DNA of 64,000 bases from Mycolicibacterium crocinum (GTDB taxonomy: Bacteria; Actinomycetota; Actinomycetes; Mycobacteriales; Mycobacteriaceae): the NCBI RefSeq assembly GCF_022370635.2, contig NZ_CP092362.2, forward strand, positions 1,674,001 through 1,738,000. The letters are read 5' to 3'. Every line of letters begins with the position of its first letter. The first letter of the stretch is position 1. A model generated the notes under the pieces. It was not told the DNA's origin. It was given only the letters and a program-made list of their open reading frames with translations, and did no database searches. A program made the position numbers and the translations under genes. Shown here in pieces: positions 16,030 to 29,754 of this stretch.

Positions 16030-16587
16030 ATGTCGAAGTCCTCTGTGACGGCCGGCGTGCTGTTGGCCGCCGGGGCGGGCACCCGCTACGGCATGCCGAA
16101 AGTTCTTGCCGCCCACGGTGCTTGGCTGCGATCCGCGGTGGCGGCCCTGGCCGGCGGGGGTTGTGCCGACGTGGTGGTGGTGCTGGGCGCTGCGATCGTC
16201 GACGTCCCGGCACCAGCCCGGGCGGTGATCGCCGATGACTGGCGGCAGGGCATGGGAATTTCCCTGCACACCGGATTGGCCGCAATTTCGCATGCTGACT
16301 TTTGTGTGATACTCACCGTCGACACCCCCGACATCGGCGCCGACGTCGTCGCTCGGGTGCTCGCGGCGGCGCGCTCGTCGCAGTCCGGAATCGCTCGCGC
16401 CACCTACGACGGGCGGCCCGGCCATCCGGTCGTGATAGCCCGCCGGCACTGGCCGGCCCTCGATGAGTCCCTGCACGGCGACGAGGGCGCGCGGCGGTTC
16501 CTGGCGGCCCGTACCGACGTGGTGGCCGTCGACTGCGCGGATCTGGCCACCGGCCGTGACGTCGATACCGCTACACCGTCAGATTGA
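16030..16587 (+). CDS. MobA-like nucleotidyltransferase (NTP_transf_3), 185 aa
   Basis: This small GT-A-like nucleotidyltransferase has the nucleotide loop GVLLAAGAGTRYGMPK, which has the L-A-A-G-x-G-x-R-x-G-x-x-K pattern of MobA/MocA. It also has a metal-binding Asp in LTVDTPDIG. GRPGHPVVI and the GDEGARRFL stretch are typical of the MocA/CoxI-linked branch that transfers CMP or another nucleotide to molybdopterin. No molybdoenzyme gene is adjacent, so the substrate is uncertain. The ATG at 16030 has no strong Shine-Dalgarno. Its 3' end overlaps the convergent small gene by 17 bp. Confidence 0.75.
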   Translation: MSKSSVTAGVLLAAGAGTRYGMPKVLAAHGAWLRSAVAALAGGGCADVVVVLGAAIVDVPAPARAVIADDWRQGMGISLHTGLAAISHADFCVILTVDTPDIGADVVARVLAAARSSQSGIARATYDGRPGHPVVIARRHWPALDESLHGDEGARRFLAARTDVVAVDCADLATGRDVDTATPSD

Positions 16588-16897
16588 GCGCGGCCGCGGC
16601 GAAGCGGCGCACCGCGGTCGCGGCCACCGATGCCGCCTCGTCATGACCGGGCCTGGCTCGTGTCGACAGGGTCGCCGTGCGCGGATCGACGGTGACCTCG
16701 GCCAGCAGTTCACCGGTCGTCGGTTCGCACACCGCCCAGGAGTAGCCGGTTTCGGCGGCCCACTGCTCGAGGCGTTTGGTCACATACTGCGGGTCGGTCT
16801 CGCCGAGGTCGGCCAGCGCCGGCCGGTCGTCGATCCGCTCGTCGGCGCGCAGAGCTCGCAAATACCAAGTGCCTGCGTTGATTTCGACGGGATCCAT
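16571..16897 (-). CDS. Conserved hypothetical protein, 108 aa
   Basis: I do not recognise this protein with certainty. It is soluble and acidic. It starts MDPVEINAGTWYLRALRADE and has a two-strand stretch YSWAVCEPTTGELLAEVTVD followed by a helix rich in Ala. The W-Y-L-R-A-L-R start and the later W-A-V-x-x-P-x-T-G-x-L pattern recall the first strands of GNAT acetyltransferases, but the CoA-binding loop is missing, so it may be a truncated relative. It lies one base downstream of the DUF1707 gene on the same strand, so the two are surely co-transcribed. Its end overlaps the MobA-like gene. Confidence 0.6.
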   Translation of the reverse strand: MDPVEINAGTWYLRALRADERIDDRPALADLGETDPQYVTKRLEQWAAETGYSWAVCEPTTGELLAEVTVDPRTATLSTRARPGHDEAASVAATAVRRFAAAALNLTV

Positions 16898-16898
16898 A

Positions 16899-17259
16899 TC
16901 AGCGACGACCGTAGAGCAGCATGCCGAGCACCGGCAGCGCCAACCAGGCCAGCCAGCCGTGCGGCACCAGAATGGTGAACCCCAGCGCGACCAGCGGGAT
17001 GAGCGCCATCACGATCGCACGCCAGTCGCGGGCACGAACCAGGTCCGGCGTGCGGTCCCCGCCGGGCTTGGCAGGCAGGTCGGCGAAGATCGGCGCGAGG
17101 TCGGCGCGGGTCACCGCGGCGGCGACCGCAGCGCTGCGTTCGGAGAACTCATCCGGGTTCAGCCGGCCCTCGGAGAACTGCCGACTGAGCAATGCCTGCG
17201 CCTCTTCCCGTTCGGCGGTGCCGATCCGGACCCCCTCGTCTTCACTCACACGATCCATC

Positions 17260-17261
<2 letters not shown>
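16899..17261 (-). CDS. DUF1707 membrane protein, 120 aa
   Basis: The N-terminal half is a DUF1707 (SHOCT-like) domain: VRIGTAEREEAQALLSRQF, then the E-G-R-L-x-x-x-E-F-x-E-R pattern and the A-x-T-x-x-D-L-x-x-x-F-x-D-L-P end. The C-terminal third forms two hydrophobic segments (AIVMALIPLVALGFTILV and WLAWLALPVLGMLLYG), so the domain probably faces the cytoplasm on a membrane hairpin. Function is unknown. The start is uncertain: ATG 17261 shares the palindrome CATG with the ATG of the divergent gene, and ATG 17258 or GTG 17249 are alternatives. No Shine-Dalgarno is clear for any of them. Confidence 0.8.
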
Positions 17262-19811
<2,550 letters not shown>

Positions 19812-19888
19812 TAAAAATAGGTTCGCACGGCAGTGTAAGCGCCGCTGCTTAGACAGGAATCAGCTGGTACCCCTACTAATGAGTAAGT

Positions 19889-21112
19889 TCAGGTTCCGGC
19901 GAGCAGCCGAATCGGGTCTGTACGGATGGCCTCCGCGGCTTCCCGCAGTAAACGGGGGTCGTGCACGGTGTCGTGATAGGACAGCGTGACCGCGCGTTCG
20001 CGGCCGACCGTGGAACTGAAGGCCGAAATATCCGACGGATCCCAGGGCTGCAATCCGGCGTGCAGCGACGGCGGGCGGTCCGTCGACCACGGCAGCTTCT
20101 CGAACGGCACGAGCCGGCCGAGGTCTGAGAAACCCAGCTGGAACGTCGCATGGGACGGCACGGATTTCTCCCGGGCCGGCCGCAGTGCCGCGGTGACACT
20201 GGACGCCGCCGCGGCGGTCAGTGCCAGCAGCGGCAGCCCCGCCTCGAGGTCGGCTCGGACGTCGGCGTCGATCGCGCGGACATCCCGGCCCGCGGGCACG
20301 TGGACGCGCAGCCCGGAGATGAAGTTCCCGTTGACCCGGTCGTCCGGGCGTAGGTAGCGGCGTCCGTCGACGATCAACCGCGCGGTGTCGGACAGCGGCA
20401 CCCCGGCGGTGCGCAGCGCGGTGTGGACGATGGCGAGCCAGGTGACCGCCCGGCTGGTGCTCGGGGAATCGGCGGCCCGCCACGCGTCCACTTCGCGTTC
20501 GACGGTCTGGTCGACGTGGATCACTTCGACGGCGGGGGAGTGGGACCCGGATTCCGTTGCCGGCGATGTGCTGTGCGTGGACGGCCGGTGCCGAGCCTCG
20601 GTGACCGCGCTGCGAATTCGGCGTGGGCTGGCGACGAACGTGTGAAACAGGGCCCGCAGCACCGGGTTTGGCGTGTCAAGCTCAGTCAACCAGCTCGAAC
20701 CGTTGCCCTGGATCACGTCGAAAACCGTTGCGATGCAATCGACATAGAGGTGGGCGTCGCCGAGTCCGTGATCGACGTCGAAGGCCATGTGCCGGTCGGA
20801 GAGATAGACGTCCACCGGTCCACGCGGGGCGGTGCGCTGGTTGATGTACTCCAGGACCCCGCGGGATCCACGGGCGGCGACATCGGCGGGCAGCTCGTAC
20901 ACCGTCGGCGACGAGTCGGCGCTCCACGTCCATCTCAGCGCCCGCGGATCGGGGTGTACGCCCAGCCGCGTGTGCGGACCGGACCGGGTAATGGTGTCCA
21001 GCGCCCGGGCCACCAGCTCGCGCGGCGGAACGACGACGCCCTCGAGGCAGCCCACATACCGGGTGCCCGCCATGAACCGATCGAGGCCATGGGAGTTGCT
21101 GCGCCGAAGCAC
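19889..21112 (-). CDS. Condensation/PapA-like acyltransferase superfamily protein, 407 aa
   Basis: This soluble protein resembles CoA-dependent acyltransferases of the condensation, PapA and wax-ester synthase fold. Residues 111-121 carry a H-x3-D motif (H115 and D119 in DVDHGLGDAH), the general-base site of the fold, and a later FSDLGRLVP recalls the second structural motif. The whole length of about 400 residues fits one such domain. It lies in the leftward run sufE, this gene, accA3, with 13 bp from sufE. I do not recall a gene here in M. tuberculosis, where sufE is next to accA3. The acyl donor and acceptor are unknown; an assignment from fold alone is tentative. Confidence 0.55.
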   Translation of the reverse strand: MLRRSNSHGLDRFMAGTRYVGCLEGVVVPPRELVARALDTITRSGPHTRLGVHPDPRALRWTWSADSSPTVYELPADVAARGSRGVLEYINQRTAPRGPVDVYLSDRHMAFDVDHGLGDAHLYVDCIATVFDVIQGNGSSWLTELDTPNPVLRALFHTFVASPRRIRSAVTEARHRPSTHSTSPATESGSHSPAVEVIHVDQTVEREVDAWRAADSPSTSRAVTWLAIVHTALRTAGVPLSDTARLIVDGRRYLRPDDRVNGNFISGLRVHVPAGRDVRAIDADVRADLEAGLPLLALTAAAASSVTAALRPAREKSVPSHATFQLGFSDLGRLVPFEKLPWSTDRPPSLHAGLQPWDPSDISAFSSTVGRERAVTLSYHDTVHDPRLLREAAEAIRTDPIRLLAGT

Positions 21113-21125
21113 TGGTTGACCTCCG

Positions 21126-21551
21126 CTAGGCCGCGTCCCGCAGACGCCGTTTGATCCTGGCCAGCATCGCCGACATGCCGCGCAGCCGCAGCGGGCTGAT
21201 CAGCGCTGCCAGGCCCAGCTCAGAGTAGAAGTCGTCGGGCACCGCCAGGATGTCCGCCTTCGGCTGGCCGTCGAGTCCGGCCGCCAGGATCGAGGCGAAA
21301 CCCCGGGTGGTCGGCGCCTCGGCGGGTGCGCTGAAGAACAGCCGCACGTGCTCGGTGTCGGAGGCGTCGACATGCAGGAACAGCGGCGACTGGCATTCGG
21401 GCACCGGTTCCATCGCCGCCTCCTCGAGGTCGACGGGCAGCTCCGGGAGGTCGTCGGCGAACTCCAGCAGCAGCTTGAGCTTGTCCTGGCCCTGCACGTC
21501 GGCGAAGTCGGACACGACCTCGGCGAGCGCACTGGGCATGCTCATGCTCAT
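21126..21551 (-). CDS. sufE: SufE-like sulfur acceptor protein
   Basis: SufE takes persulfide sulfur from a donor enzyme and passes it on. The 141-residue protein has the conserved acceptor C53 in [12 protein letters not shown], followed by the family pattern [10 protein letters not shown] and a C-terminal L-x-P-L-R-L-R-G-M. ATG 21551 is chosen because it overlaps the sseA stop in an ATGA, so SseA and SufE are coupled in translation; ATGs at 21545 and 21539 are alternatives. The neighbouring sulfurtransferase is the likely sulfur source. Rv3284 of M. tuberculosis is the probable orthologue. Confidence 0.9.
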   Translation of the reverse strand: MSMSMPSALAEVVSDFADVQGQDKLKLLLEFADDLPELPVDLEEAAMEPVPECQSPLFLHVDASDTEHVRLFFSAPAEAPTTRGFASILAAGLDGQPKADILAVPDDFYSELGLAALISPLRLRGMSAMLARIKRRLRDAA

Positions 21552-22444
21552 GCCGATCCCGGTACGGATCCTGGTTTGTCGCCGGCCAGGATCGGCACCC
21601 GCACGGTGTTGCCCCACTCGGTCCAGGAACCGTCGTAGTTCCGGACGCCAGGGATGCCCAACAGGTAGGTGAGAACGAACCAGGTGTGGCTGGAGCGCTC
21701 ACCGATGCGGCAGTAGGCGATGATGTCGTCGCCGGGCTCGACGAAGGAGTAGACCTCTTCGAGTTCGGCTCGGCTGCGGAACCGGCCGCTGTCATCGGCG
21801 GCCTTGGCCCACGGCACCGACACCGCGGTGGGGATGTGGCCGCCGCGCAGCGCACCCTCCTCCGGATAGTCCGGCATATGGGTGCGTTCGCCGGTGTACT
21901 CCTGCGGTGAGCGCACGTCGATCAGCGTCGAATGCCCCAGAGAGGCAAGCACATCGTCCTTGTAAGCCCGAATCGCTGCGTCATTGCGCTCGACCACCGG
22001 GTAGCCGGAACCGGACTTGGTCGGCACATCGAGGGTGGTGTCGCGGCCGTCGGAGATCCACAGGTCGCGCCCGCCGTTGAGCAGCCGGACGTCCTGGTGG
22101 CCGAAGAGGGTGAACACCCACAGCGCGTAGGCGGCCCACCAGTTGCTCTTGTCGCCGTAGATGACGACGGTGTCGTCGCGTGAGATGCCTTTGCGGTTCA
22201 TCAACTCGGCGAACTGCGCACCGCTGACGTAGTCGCGCACCTGCTGGTCGTTGAGGTCGGTGTGCCAGTCGATCTTGACCGCACCGGGGATGTGGCCGAT
22301 GTCGTAGAGCAACACGTCTTCGTCGGACTCCACGATGGCCAGCCCGGGCGTGCCGAGGTGCGCCGACAGCCAGTCGGCGGTGACCAAGCGCTCCGGATGG
22401 GCGTAGTCCTTCAGGGTGGGGCTGGGATCTGCGGGAAGCGGCAC
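21548..22444 (-). CDS. sseA: Thiosulfate/3-mercaptopyruvate sulfurtransferase
   Basis: This is a two-domain rhodanese of 298 residues. The inactive N-terminal rhodanese domain has [15 protein letters not shown] and a D-I-G-H-I-P-G-A motif. The active C-terminal domain has the catalytic C245 in [12 protein letters not shown] and [12 protein letters not shown]. It moves sulfur from thiosulfate or mercaptopyruvate to a thiol acceptor, probably the SufE encoded next. Its position between maf and sufE, in a run with accD5, is the mycobacterial one. The enzyme is cytoplasmic, without a signal peptide. Confidence 0.93.
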   Translation of the reverse strand: MPLPADPSPTLKDYAHPERLVTADWLSAHLGTPGLAIVESDEDVLLYDIGHIPGAVKIDWHTDLNDQQVRDYVSGAQFAELMNRKGISRDDTVVIYGDKSNWWAAYALWVFTLFGHQDVRLLNGGRDLWISDGRDTTLDVPTKSGSGYPVVERNDAAIRAYKDDVLASLGHSTLIDVRSPQEYTGERTHMPDYPEEGALRGGHIPTAVSVPWAKAADDSGRFRSRAELEEVYSFVEPGDDIIAYCRIGERSSHTWFVLTYLLGIPGVRNYDGSWTEWGNTVRVPILAGDKPGSVPGSA

Positions 22445-22464
22445 GACGACGAGCCTACCGCTGA

Positions 22465-23105
22465 TCAGCGGACCGGATTAGCCGCCCACAGGTCGCCGAT
22501 CGCCAGGCCGACGTCGGCGAGCAAGCGACGCGTCACCGACAGGCCCAGGCCCACCACGTTGGACGGGTCACCGTCGATGCCGTCGATGAACCAGCCGCCC
22601 AGCCCGTCGAGGGTGAACGCACCGGCAACCTGCAGTGGCTCACCGCTGGCCACGTAAGCCGCCAAGTCGCTGGGCGTGGGGGAGCCGAACCGGACCCGAG
22701 TGACCACCGCTTGCGTCGCGGTGTGTGCGGCCGCGCTGTGCAACGCCCGGAGCACGCAGTGCCCGGTGTAAAGCAGCCCGACCCGCCCCGCCATCGAATC
22801 CCATTGCAGCGCAGCCTGTTCAGCGGTTCCCGGCTTGCCGCGGAGCTCGCCGTCGAGGTAGAGCATCGAATCACAGCCGATCACAACACAATCCGCGGCC
22901 AGGTCAGGTTCCAGGATCTGACGGACGGCTTCGGCCTTGGCATGAGCCAGGGCGGTGACCACGACACCGGGTTCGGCATCCGAGCCGAGGTTTGCGACGA
23001 TGGCGTCCTCGTCGACACCCGAGACGACGACCACCGGATCGATGCCGGCGTTGCGCAGGACGCGCAGTCGGCCCGACGAGGCCGAGCCCAAGACCACTCG
23101 TGTGG

Positions 23106-23109
<4 letters not shown>
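22465..23109 (-). CDS. maf: Maf-like nucleotide pyrophosphatase
   Basis: Maf proteins hydrolyse non-canonical or ordinary nucleoside triphosphates to monophosphates, and the family is linked to cell-division control. The 214-residue protein starts [22 protein letters not shown], with the S-A-S-x-x-R phosphate-binding start. It has the catalytic Asp in [18 protein letters not shown] and ends with a G-D-P-S-N-V-V-G-L motif. ATG 23109 overlaps the accE5 stop, and a longer frame upstream has no support. It belongs to the accD5-accE5-maf-sseA-sufE run. Confidence 0.92.
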
Positions 23110-25469
<2,360 letters not shown>

Positions 25470-26753
25470 GTGGAGTGCGGACCGAATCGAGGTTGCGTGC
25501 TTTGTCGTCTATGTGGTTTGGATCGGCTCGTCAGTGTTCTCGACCTGGGAGCGACGCCGCCCTGTGAGCGGTTCTTGGGCGCCGATGACCTCGATGCGCC
25601 CGAGCCGACGTTCCCGTTGCATCTCCGGCTCTGCGAAGGGTGCCTGCTGCTGCAGATCCCGGCGTTGATCACGCCGGAGGACACCTTCACCGAGTACGCG
25701 TACTTCTCGTCGTTCTCCGACAGCTGGGTGCAGCACGCCAAGACTTTTGTCGGCGACACCGTTGACCGGCTCGGTCTCGGCCCGCAGTCGTTGGTCGTCG
25801 AGGTGGCGAGCAACGACGGTTACCTGCTGCAGCATGTGGTGGCCGCGGGCATCCGATGCCTGGGGATCGAACCGTCACAGAACGTCGGGGCCGCCGCCTG
25901 CGACCGTGGGGTGCCGACGCGGACCGACTTCCTCGACGAGCAGGTGGCGCGCGCGGTGGTTCGCGAGCACGGCGCAGCGGATCTCGTCGTGGCCAACAAT
26001 GTGTATGCGCACGTGCCCGACATCGTCGGTTTCGGCCGGGCGCTGCGGACCCTGCTCGCCGACGACGGCTGGCTCAGTATCGAGGTGCACCATGCGCTGA
26101 ACCTGGTGACGCTCGGCCAGTTCGACACCGTCTACCACGAGCATTTCCAGTACTACACCGTCCTCACCGCGACCAGAGCCCTGGCCGCCGTCGGGCTCAG
26201 CGTCGTCGACGCCGAGCTGATTCCCACCCATGGCGGGTCCATCCGGTTGTGGGCGCGGCCGGATTCGCTTGGTGCTGAGCCAACTTCGAGGTTCTTCGAC
26301 ATCCTGGCACTGGAGGAACAGGCGGGGCTGCACGACACCGTCGGTTACCTCGGCCTGCGCGCCAGGACCGAGACGGTGCGCCATGAACTCTTGCGATTCC
26401 TGCTGGAGTGCAAGGCGGCGAACCTTCGCGTGGTGGGCTACGGCGCTCCCGGTAAGGGCAACACGCTGCTGAACTACTGCGGAATCCGTACTGACCTCAT
26501 GGAATACACGGTGGACCGCAACCCGTACAAACACGGCCGGTTCACGCCGGGCACCCGCATTCCGATCCGCGAACCCGAGGTGATCGCCGACGACCGTCCG
26601 GACGTGGTGCTGGTGCTGCCATGGAATCTCGAAACCGAACTGACCGAACAGCTGTCGTACGTCTCGGACTGGGGTGGCCAGCTGGTCTACCCCCTGCCGA
26701 ACCTGCACGTGGTCAGTGGGAAGCCGGAAGTGGTTGGGGGTCAGATCCGATGA
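25470..26753 (+). CDS. NDP-sugar C-methyltransferase family protein, 427 aa
   Basis: This is a class I SAM-dependent methyltransferase of the TylCIII/NovU type, which methylates C3 or C5 of NDP-keto sugars. The N-terminal zinc domain has paired cysteines (CVLCRLCGL and LRLCEGCLLLQ). The SAM site reads VVEVASNDGYLLQHV. HGGSIRLW and the C-terminal VGYGAPGKGNTLLNYCGI are family marks (Methyltransf_13/11/14 architecture). The start is uncertain: GTG 25470 is given, and GTG 25497, with a gagg 4 bases before it, is possible. It overlaps the next gene by 4 bp. It should act with the epimerase and nucleotidylyltransferase downstream to make a branched sugar. Confidence 0.85.
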   Translation: MECGPNRGCVLCRLCGLDRLVSVLDLGATPPCERFLGADDLDAPEPTFPLHLRLCEGCLLLQIPALITPEDTFTEYAYFSSFSDSWVQHAKTFVGDTVDRLGLGPQSLVVEVASNDGYLLQHVVAAGIRCLGIEPSQNVGAAACDRGVPTRTDFLDEQVARAVVREHGAADLVVANNVYAHVPDIVGFGRALRTLLADDGWLSIEVHHALNLVTLGQFDTVYHEHFQYYTVLTATRALAAVGLSVVDAELIPTHGGSIRLWARPDSLGAEPTSRFFDILALEEQAGLHDTVGYLGLRARTETVRHELLRFLLECKAANLRVVGYGAPGKGNTLLNYCGIRTDLMEYTVDRNPYKHGRFTPGTRIPIREPEVIADDRPDVVLVLPWNLETELTEQLSYVSDWGGQLVYPLPNLHVVSGKPEVVGGQIR

Positions 26754-27532
26754 AGGTGGTCCTGTTCTGCGGTGGGTACGGCATGCGGATGCGCAACGCG
26801 GTGGGCGATGACATTCCCAAGCCGATGCAGATGGTCGGGCCGAGGCCGCTGCTGTGGCACGTGATGCGCTATTACGCGCACTTCGGGCATAAGGAGTTCA
26901 TCCTCTGCCTGGGCTATGGGGCTTCGCGCATCAAGGATTACTTCCTGGAGTATCGCGAGACCGAATCCAACGATTTCGTCATGCGCGACGGCGAGATTCA
27001 CCTGCTCGACAATGACATCAGCGATTGGACGATCACCTTCGTCGACACCGGACTCGAGTCACCGATCGGGGAGCGCCTGCGGCGGGTGCGGGACCACCTC
27101 GACGGGGACGAGTACTTCCTCGCCAACTACGCCGACGTGCTGACCGACGCGCGGCTCGACGACATCGTGGACAAGTTCCACGCCTCGGGTGCCGCGGTGT
27201 CGATGATGCTCGTGCCACCGCAGCAGTCGTTTCACTGCGTCGAGGTCAAAGACTCCGGTGAAGTCAAGGACATCGTGCCCGTCGCGAACTTCCCGATCTG
27301 GATCAACGGCGGCTTCTTCGTTCTCTCCCAAGAGGTTTTCGACTATCTGCCCCCGGGCGGCGACCTGGTCGCCGACGCGTGCGAGAAGTTGGCGGGCGAG
27401 GGTCGGCTGTTCGGGTATCGGCACGAAGGCTTCTGGAAGCCGGCCGACACCTTCAAGGAGCGCGCCGAACTCGACGAGGGCTACCGCCACGGGCACCGGC
27501 CCTGGGCATTGTGGGAGCCGGCCCATGCGTGA
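26750..27532 (+). CDS. Glucose-1-phosphate cytidylyltransferase-like nucleotidylyltransferase
   Basis: This 260-residue enzyme has the sugar-nucleotidylyltransferase opening VVLFCGGYGMRMRNAVG with a basic residue cluster, then IPKPMQMVGPRPLLWHVM. It also has the RfbF-like pattern F-I-L-C-L-G-Y-G-A-x-x-I-K-D-Y-F. NGGFFVLSQEVFDYL and GFWKPADTFKER near the C-terminus match RfbF, which makes CDP-glucose. RfbF enzymes normally start CDP-dideoxy- or branched-sugar routes. No obvious CDP-glucose 4,6-dehydratase with its full length is present, though the SDR at 28176 could play that part. ATG 26750 overlaps the previous stop. Base specificity is inferred. Confidence 0.82.
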   Translation: MKVVLFCGGYGMRMRNAVGDDIPKPMQMVGPRPLLWHVMRYYAHFGHKEFILCLGYGASRIKDYFLEYRETESNDFVMRDGEIHLLDNDISDWTITFVDTGLESPIGERLRRVRDHLDGDEYFLANYADVLTDARLDDIVDKFHASGAAVSMMLVPPQQSFHCVEVKDSGEVKDIVPVANFPIWINGGFFVLSQEVFDYLPPGGDLVADACEKLAGEGRLFGYRHEGFWKPADTFKERAELDEGYRHGHRPWALWEPAHA

Positions 27533-28175
27533 ACTGATGGCCGCTCGCGTCGACGAGATCGCCGTGGTCGGTGCGCATTGCGATGACATCGCCATCGGGA
27601 TGGGTGGCACCTTGCTGACGCTGTCGGCGGACAAGCCGGGGCTTCGGGTGCATGCCCTTGTCCTCTCCGGTGCCGGCAGCGAACGTGAGGACGAGGAGCG
27701 GGCGGCGCTCGCCGCGTTCTGCCCGGGTGCGTCGGTACGGGTCAGCGTGTTGGACATTCCCGACGGCCGGACACCGGCGTATTGGCAGGACGTGAAGGCG
27801 GCACTGCACGAATTCCGCCAATCCTGCGAGCCGGCAATCGTTTTCGGGCCGCAGCGCCATGATGCCCACCAGGATCACCGGCTGCTCGCGGAGCTGCTGC
27901 CCACCGAGTTCCGTGATCACCTCATCCTCGGATACGAGATCCTGAAGTGGGAAACCGACACTCCGCAGCCGAACCTGTTCCACCCGCTGCCGCACGGGGT
28001 CGCCGAGAAGAAGGCCCAACTCCTGGGTAAGCACTATCCGTCGCAGGCCATGCATGACTGGTTCGACGACGAAGCCTTCCTCGGCTTGTCCCGGTTGCGC
28101 GGGGTGCAGTGCCGCAGCCGGCACGCCGAGGCGTTCACGGCAGAGAAGATGTCGCTGCGATTCGGAGGTCGTTGA
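27525..28175 (+). CDS. PIG-L family deacetylase, 216 aa
   Basis: PIG-L/LmbE enzymes are zinc-dependent N-deacetylases that remove acetyl from GlcNAc-like groups, as in MshB or GPI synthesis. The zinc motif H18-x-D-D (AHCDDIAIGMGG) is at the N-terminus, and the second zinc/active-site motif is R-H-D-A-H-Q-D-H in the middle. Both are intact. ATG 27525 lies 8 bp inside the end of the nucleotidylyltransferase gene. There is no signal peptide, so it acts in the cytoplasm, probably on a nucleotide- or lipid-linked amino sugar. Its presence implies an N-acetylated sugar in this pathway. Confidence 0.87.
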   Translation: MRELMAARVDEIAVVGAHCDDIAIGMGGTLLTLSADKPGLRVHALVLSGAGSEREDEERAALAAFCPGASVRVSVLDIPDGRTPAYWQDVKAALHEFRQSCEPAIVFGPQRHDAHQDHRLLAELLPTEFRDHLILGYEILKWETDTPQPNLFHPLPHGVAEKKAQLLGKHYPSQAMHDWFDDEAFLGLSRLRGVQCRSRHAEAFTAEKMSLRFGGR

Positions 28176-29216
28176 ATGCGCGTCCTCGTCACCGGGCACC
28201 AGGGGTACCTCGGCACGGTCATGGTCGGTGTTCTGCGTGCGGCGGGACACCACGTAGTCGGGCTCGACGCAGGCTATTTCGCCGACTGCGTACTGGGTCC
28301 CATGCCTCTTGACCCGGCCCAGGTCCGTGGGACCGGCCCGGTCGATCTGCGCGACGTCACCGCCGACGATCTCACCGGGGTGGACGCCGTCGTCCACTTG
28401 GCGGCCTTGTCCAACGACCCGCTTGGCGATCTCGCCCCCGACGTCACCTACGAGATCAACCACCGGGCGTCGGTACAGCTGGCGCACGCGGCCAAAGCCG
28501 CTGGCGTGTCGCGCTTCCTGTACGCCTCGACATGCTCGGTGTACGGATCGGCCGGCGACGACCTCGTCGACGAAGACGCGCCCCTTCGTCCGCTGACCCC
28601 CTATGCGGAGAGCAAGGTCTGGGTCGAGGACGACCTGGCCGCGATCGCCGACACCGGGTTCGCACCCGTATTCCTGCGCAACGCCACGGCTTTCGGCTTC
28701 TCACCGCGGCTTCGCGCCGATATCGTGCTGAACAATCTGGTGGGGCACGCGGTGCTCACCGGCGTGGTGAAGGTGCTCTCCGACGGCACGCCGTGGCGGC
28801 CGCTGGTGCACGCCCAAGACATCGCCGAGGCGTTCCTGCTGTGCCTGACCGCACCGGTGGATGCCATCTGGTGCCAGGCGTTCAACGTCGGAACCGAAGC
28901 CAACAACCTCACGGTGGCCGAGATCGCCCAAGCCGTCGCCGACGTCGTCCCCGCGACGGAACTGCGCATCACGGGGGAGACCGGCGCCGACCCACGTTCC
29001 TACCGAGTCGATTTCGCGAAGATCCGCGACCGCCTGGGATTCCAGGCGCACTGGTCGGTGGCCGCCGGTGCCTCGGAGCTGTACGCCACCTACACCAACC
29101 ATGACCTGACCCAGGATGGCTTCACCGGGCGGTTCACCCGGTTGGCCCGCCTGAAGCAGCTTCGCGAGTCGGGCGTTCTCGACGAAACTATGTATCAGGG
29201 CGGTCGAGTTGGCTGA
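28176..29216 (+). CDS. NAD-dependent epimerase/dehydratase (extended SDR), 346 aa
   Basis: This extended SDR acts on an NDP-sugar. It has the NAD loop VTGHQGYLGTVMVGVL, the S-T-C-S-V-Y-G catalytic Ser/Thr strand and the pair Y143/K147 in TPYAESKVW. A later RNATAFGFSPRLR and the FNVGTEANNLTVAEI stretch are usual for 4-epimerases and 4,6-dehydratases. A ggaggt (28164-28169) precedes ATG 28176, which follows the PIG-L stop directly. The exact reaction cannot be fixed; 4-epimerase, 4,6-dehydratase or 4-reductase are all possible. Its 3' end overlaps the RmlC-like gene on the other strand by 29 bp. Confidence 0.82.
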   Translation: MRVLVTGHQGYLGTVMVGVLRAAGHHVVGLDAGYFADCVLGPMPLDPAQVRGTGPVDLRDVTADDLTGVDAVVHLAALSNDPLGDLAPDVTYEINHRASVQLAHAAKAAGVSRFLYASTCSVYGSAGDDLVDEDAPLRPLTPYAESKVWVEDDLAAIADTGFAPVFLRNATAFGFSPRLRADIVLNNLVGHAVLTGVVKVLSDGTPWRPLVHAQDIAEAFLLCLTAPVDAIWCQAFNVGTEANNLTVAEIAQAVADVVPATELRITGETGADPRSYRVDFAKIRDRLGFQAHWSVAAGASELYATYTNHDLTQDGFTGRFTRLARLKQLRESGVLDETMYQGGRVG

Positions 29217-29754
29217 CCATATCGCGCCAGCTGCCCGCCGCGCGGTCGCGTGCCGAGACGACGGTCGGAGTCATCGGCCACGCTATCGCGAGATCGGGGT
29301 CGTCAAAGGCGACGGCGAGGTCTTCGCTCGGGTCGTGTGGACGGTCGATCCGGTAGCACACGTCGGCGGTCGGCGTCAGGGCCTGGAACCCGTGCAGGAA
29401 CCCGCGGGGTACGTACAGGTGGCGAAAGTCCGTGTCATCGAGCCGAATCGATACCTGCCGGCCGAAGGTCGGCGAATCGGGCCGGATGTCGACGACCACG
29501 TCGTGCACGGCGCCGTTGGCGCATCGGATCAGCTTGGCTTCACCGCCTCCCGAACGACCGTGCATACCGCGGATGGTGCCCTGCACCGAGCGCGACTGGG
29601 AATCTTGGATGAACGACGCGCTGATTCCGGCCGTGCCCAGGTAGCTGTCGAAGATGTCCGCGTCGAACGTGCGGGTGAAGAAGCCGCGGTCGTCGAAGAA
29701 CGGTTGCGGGACGAGCACCATGAGGCCGGCGATGTCGGTTTGCCTGATCTCCAC
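29188..29754 (-). CDS. dTDP-4-dehydrorhamnose 3,5-epimerase-like (RmlC family) protein
   Basis: This 188-residue cupin has the RmlC pattern: FFDDRGFFTRTFD, QDSQSRSVQGTIRGMHG with the active-site His, then AVHDVVVDIRPDSPTFG, VPRGFLHGFQAL, and a CYRID stretch with the expected catalytic Tyr. RmlC epimerises C3 and C5 of 4-keto-6-deoxy sugars; family members can do only one of the two. It is the only minus-strand gene within a long plus-strand run. GTG 29754 is chosen because the family start (E-I-R-x-T-x-I-x-G) follows at once. It lies 14 bp from the divergent methyltransferase-like gene. The housekeeping rmlC for the cell wall is presumably elsewhere. Confidence 0.82.
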   Translation of the reverse strand: MEIRQTDIAGLMVLVPQPFFDDRGFFTRTFDADIFDSYLGTAGISASFIQDSQSRSVQGTIRGMHGRSGGGEAKLIRCANGAVHDVVVDIRPDSPTFGRQVSIRLDDTDFRHLYVPRGFLHGFQALTPTADVCYRIDRPHDPSEDLAVAFDDPDLAIAWPMTPTVVSARDRAAGSWRDMVSQLDRPDT

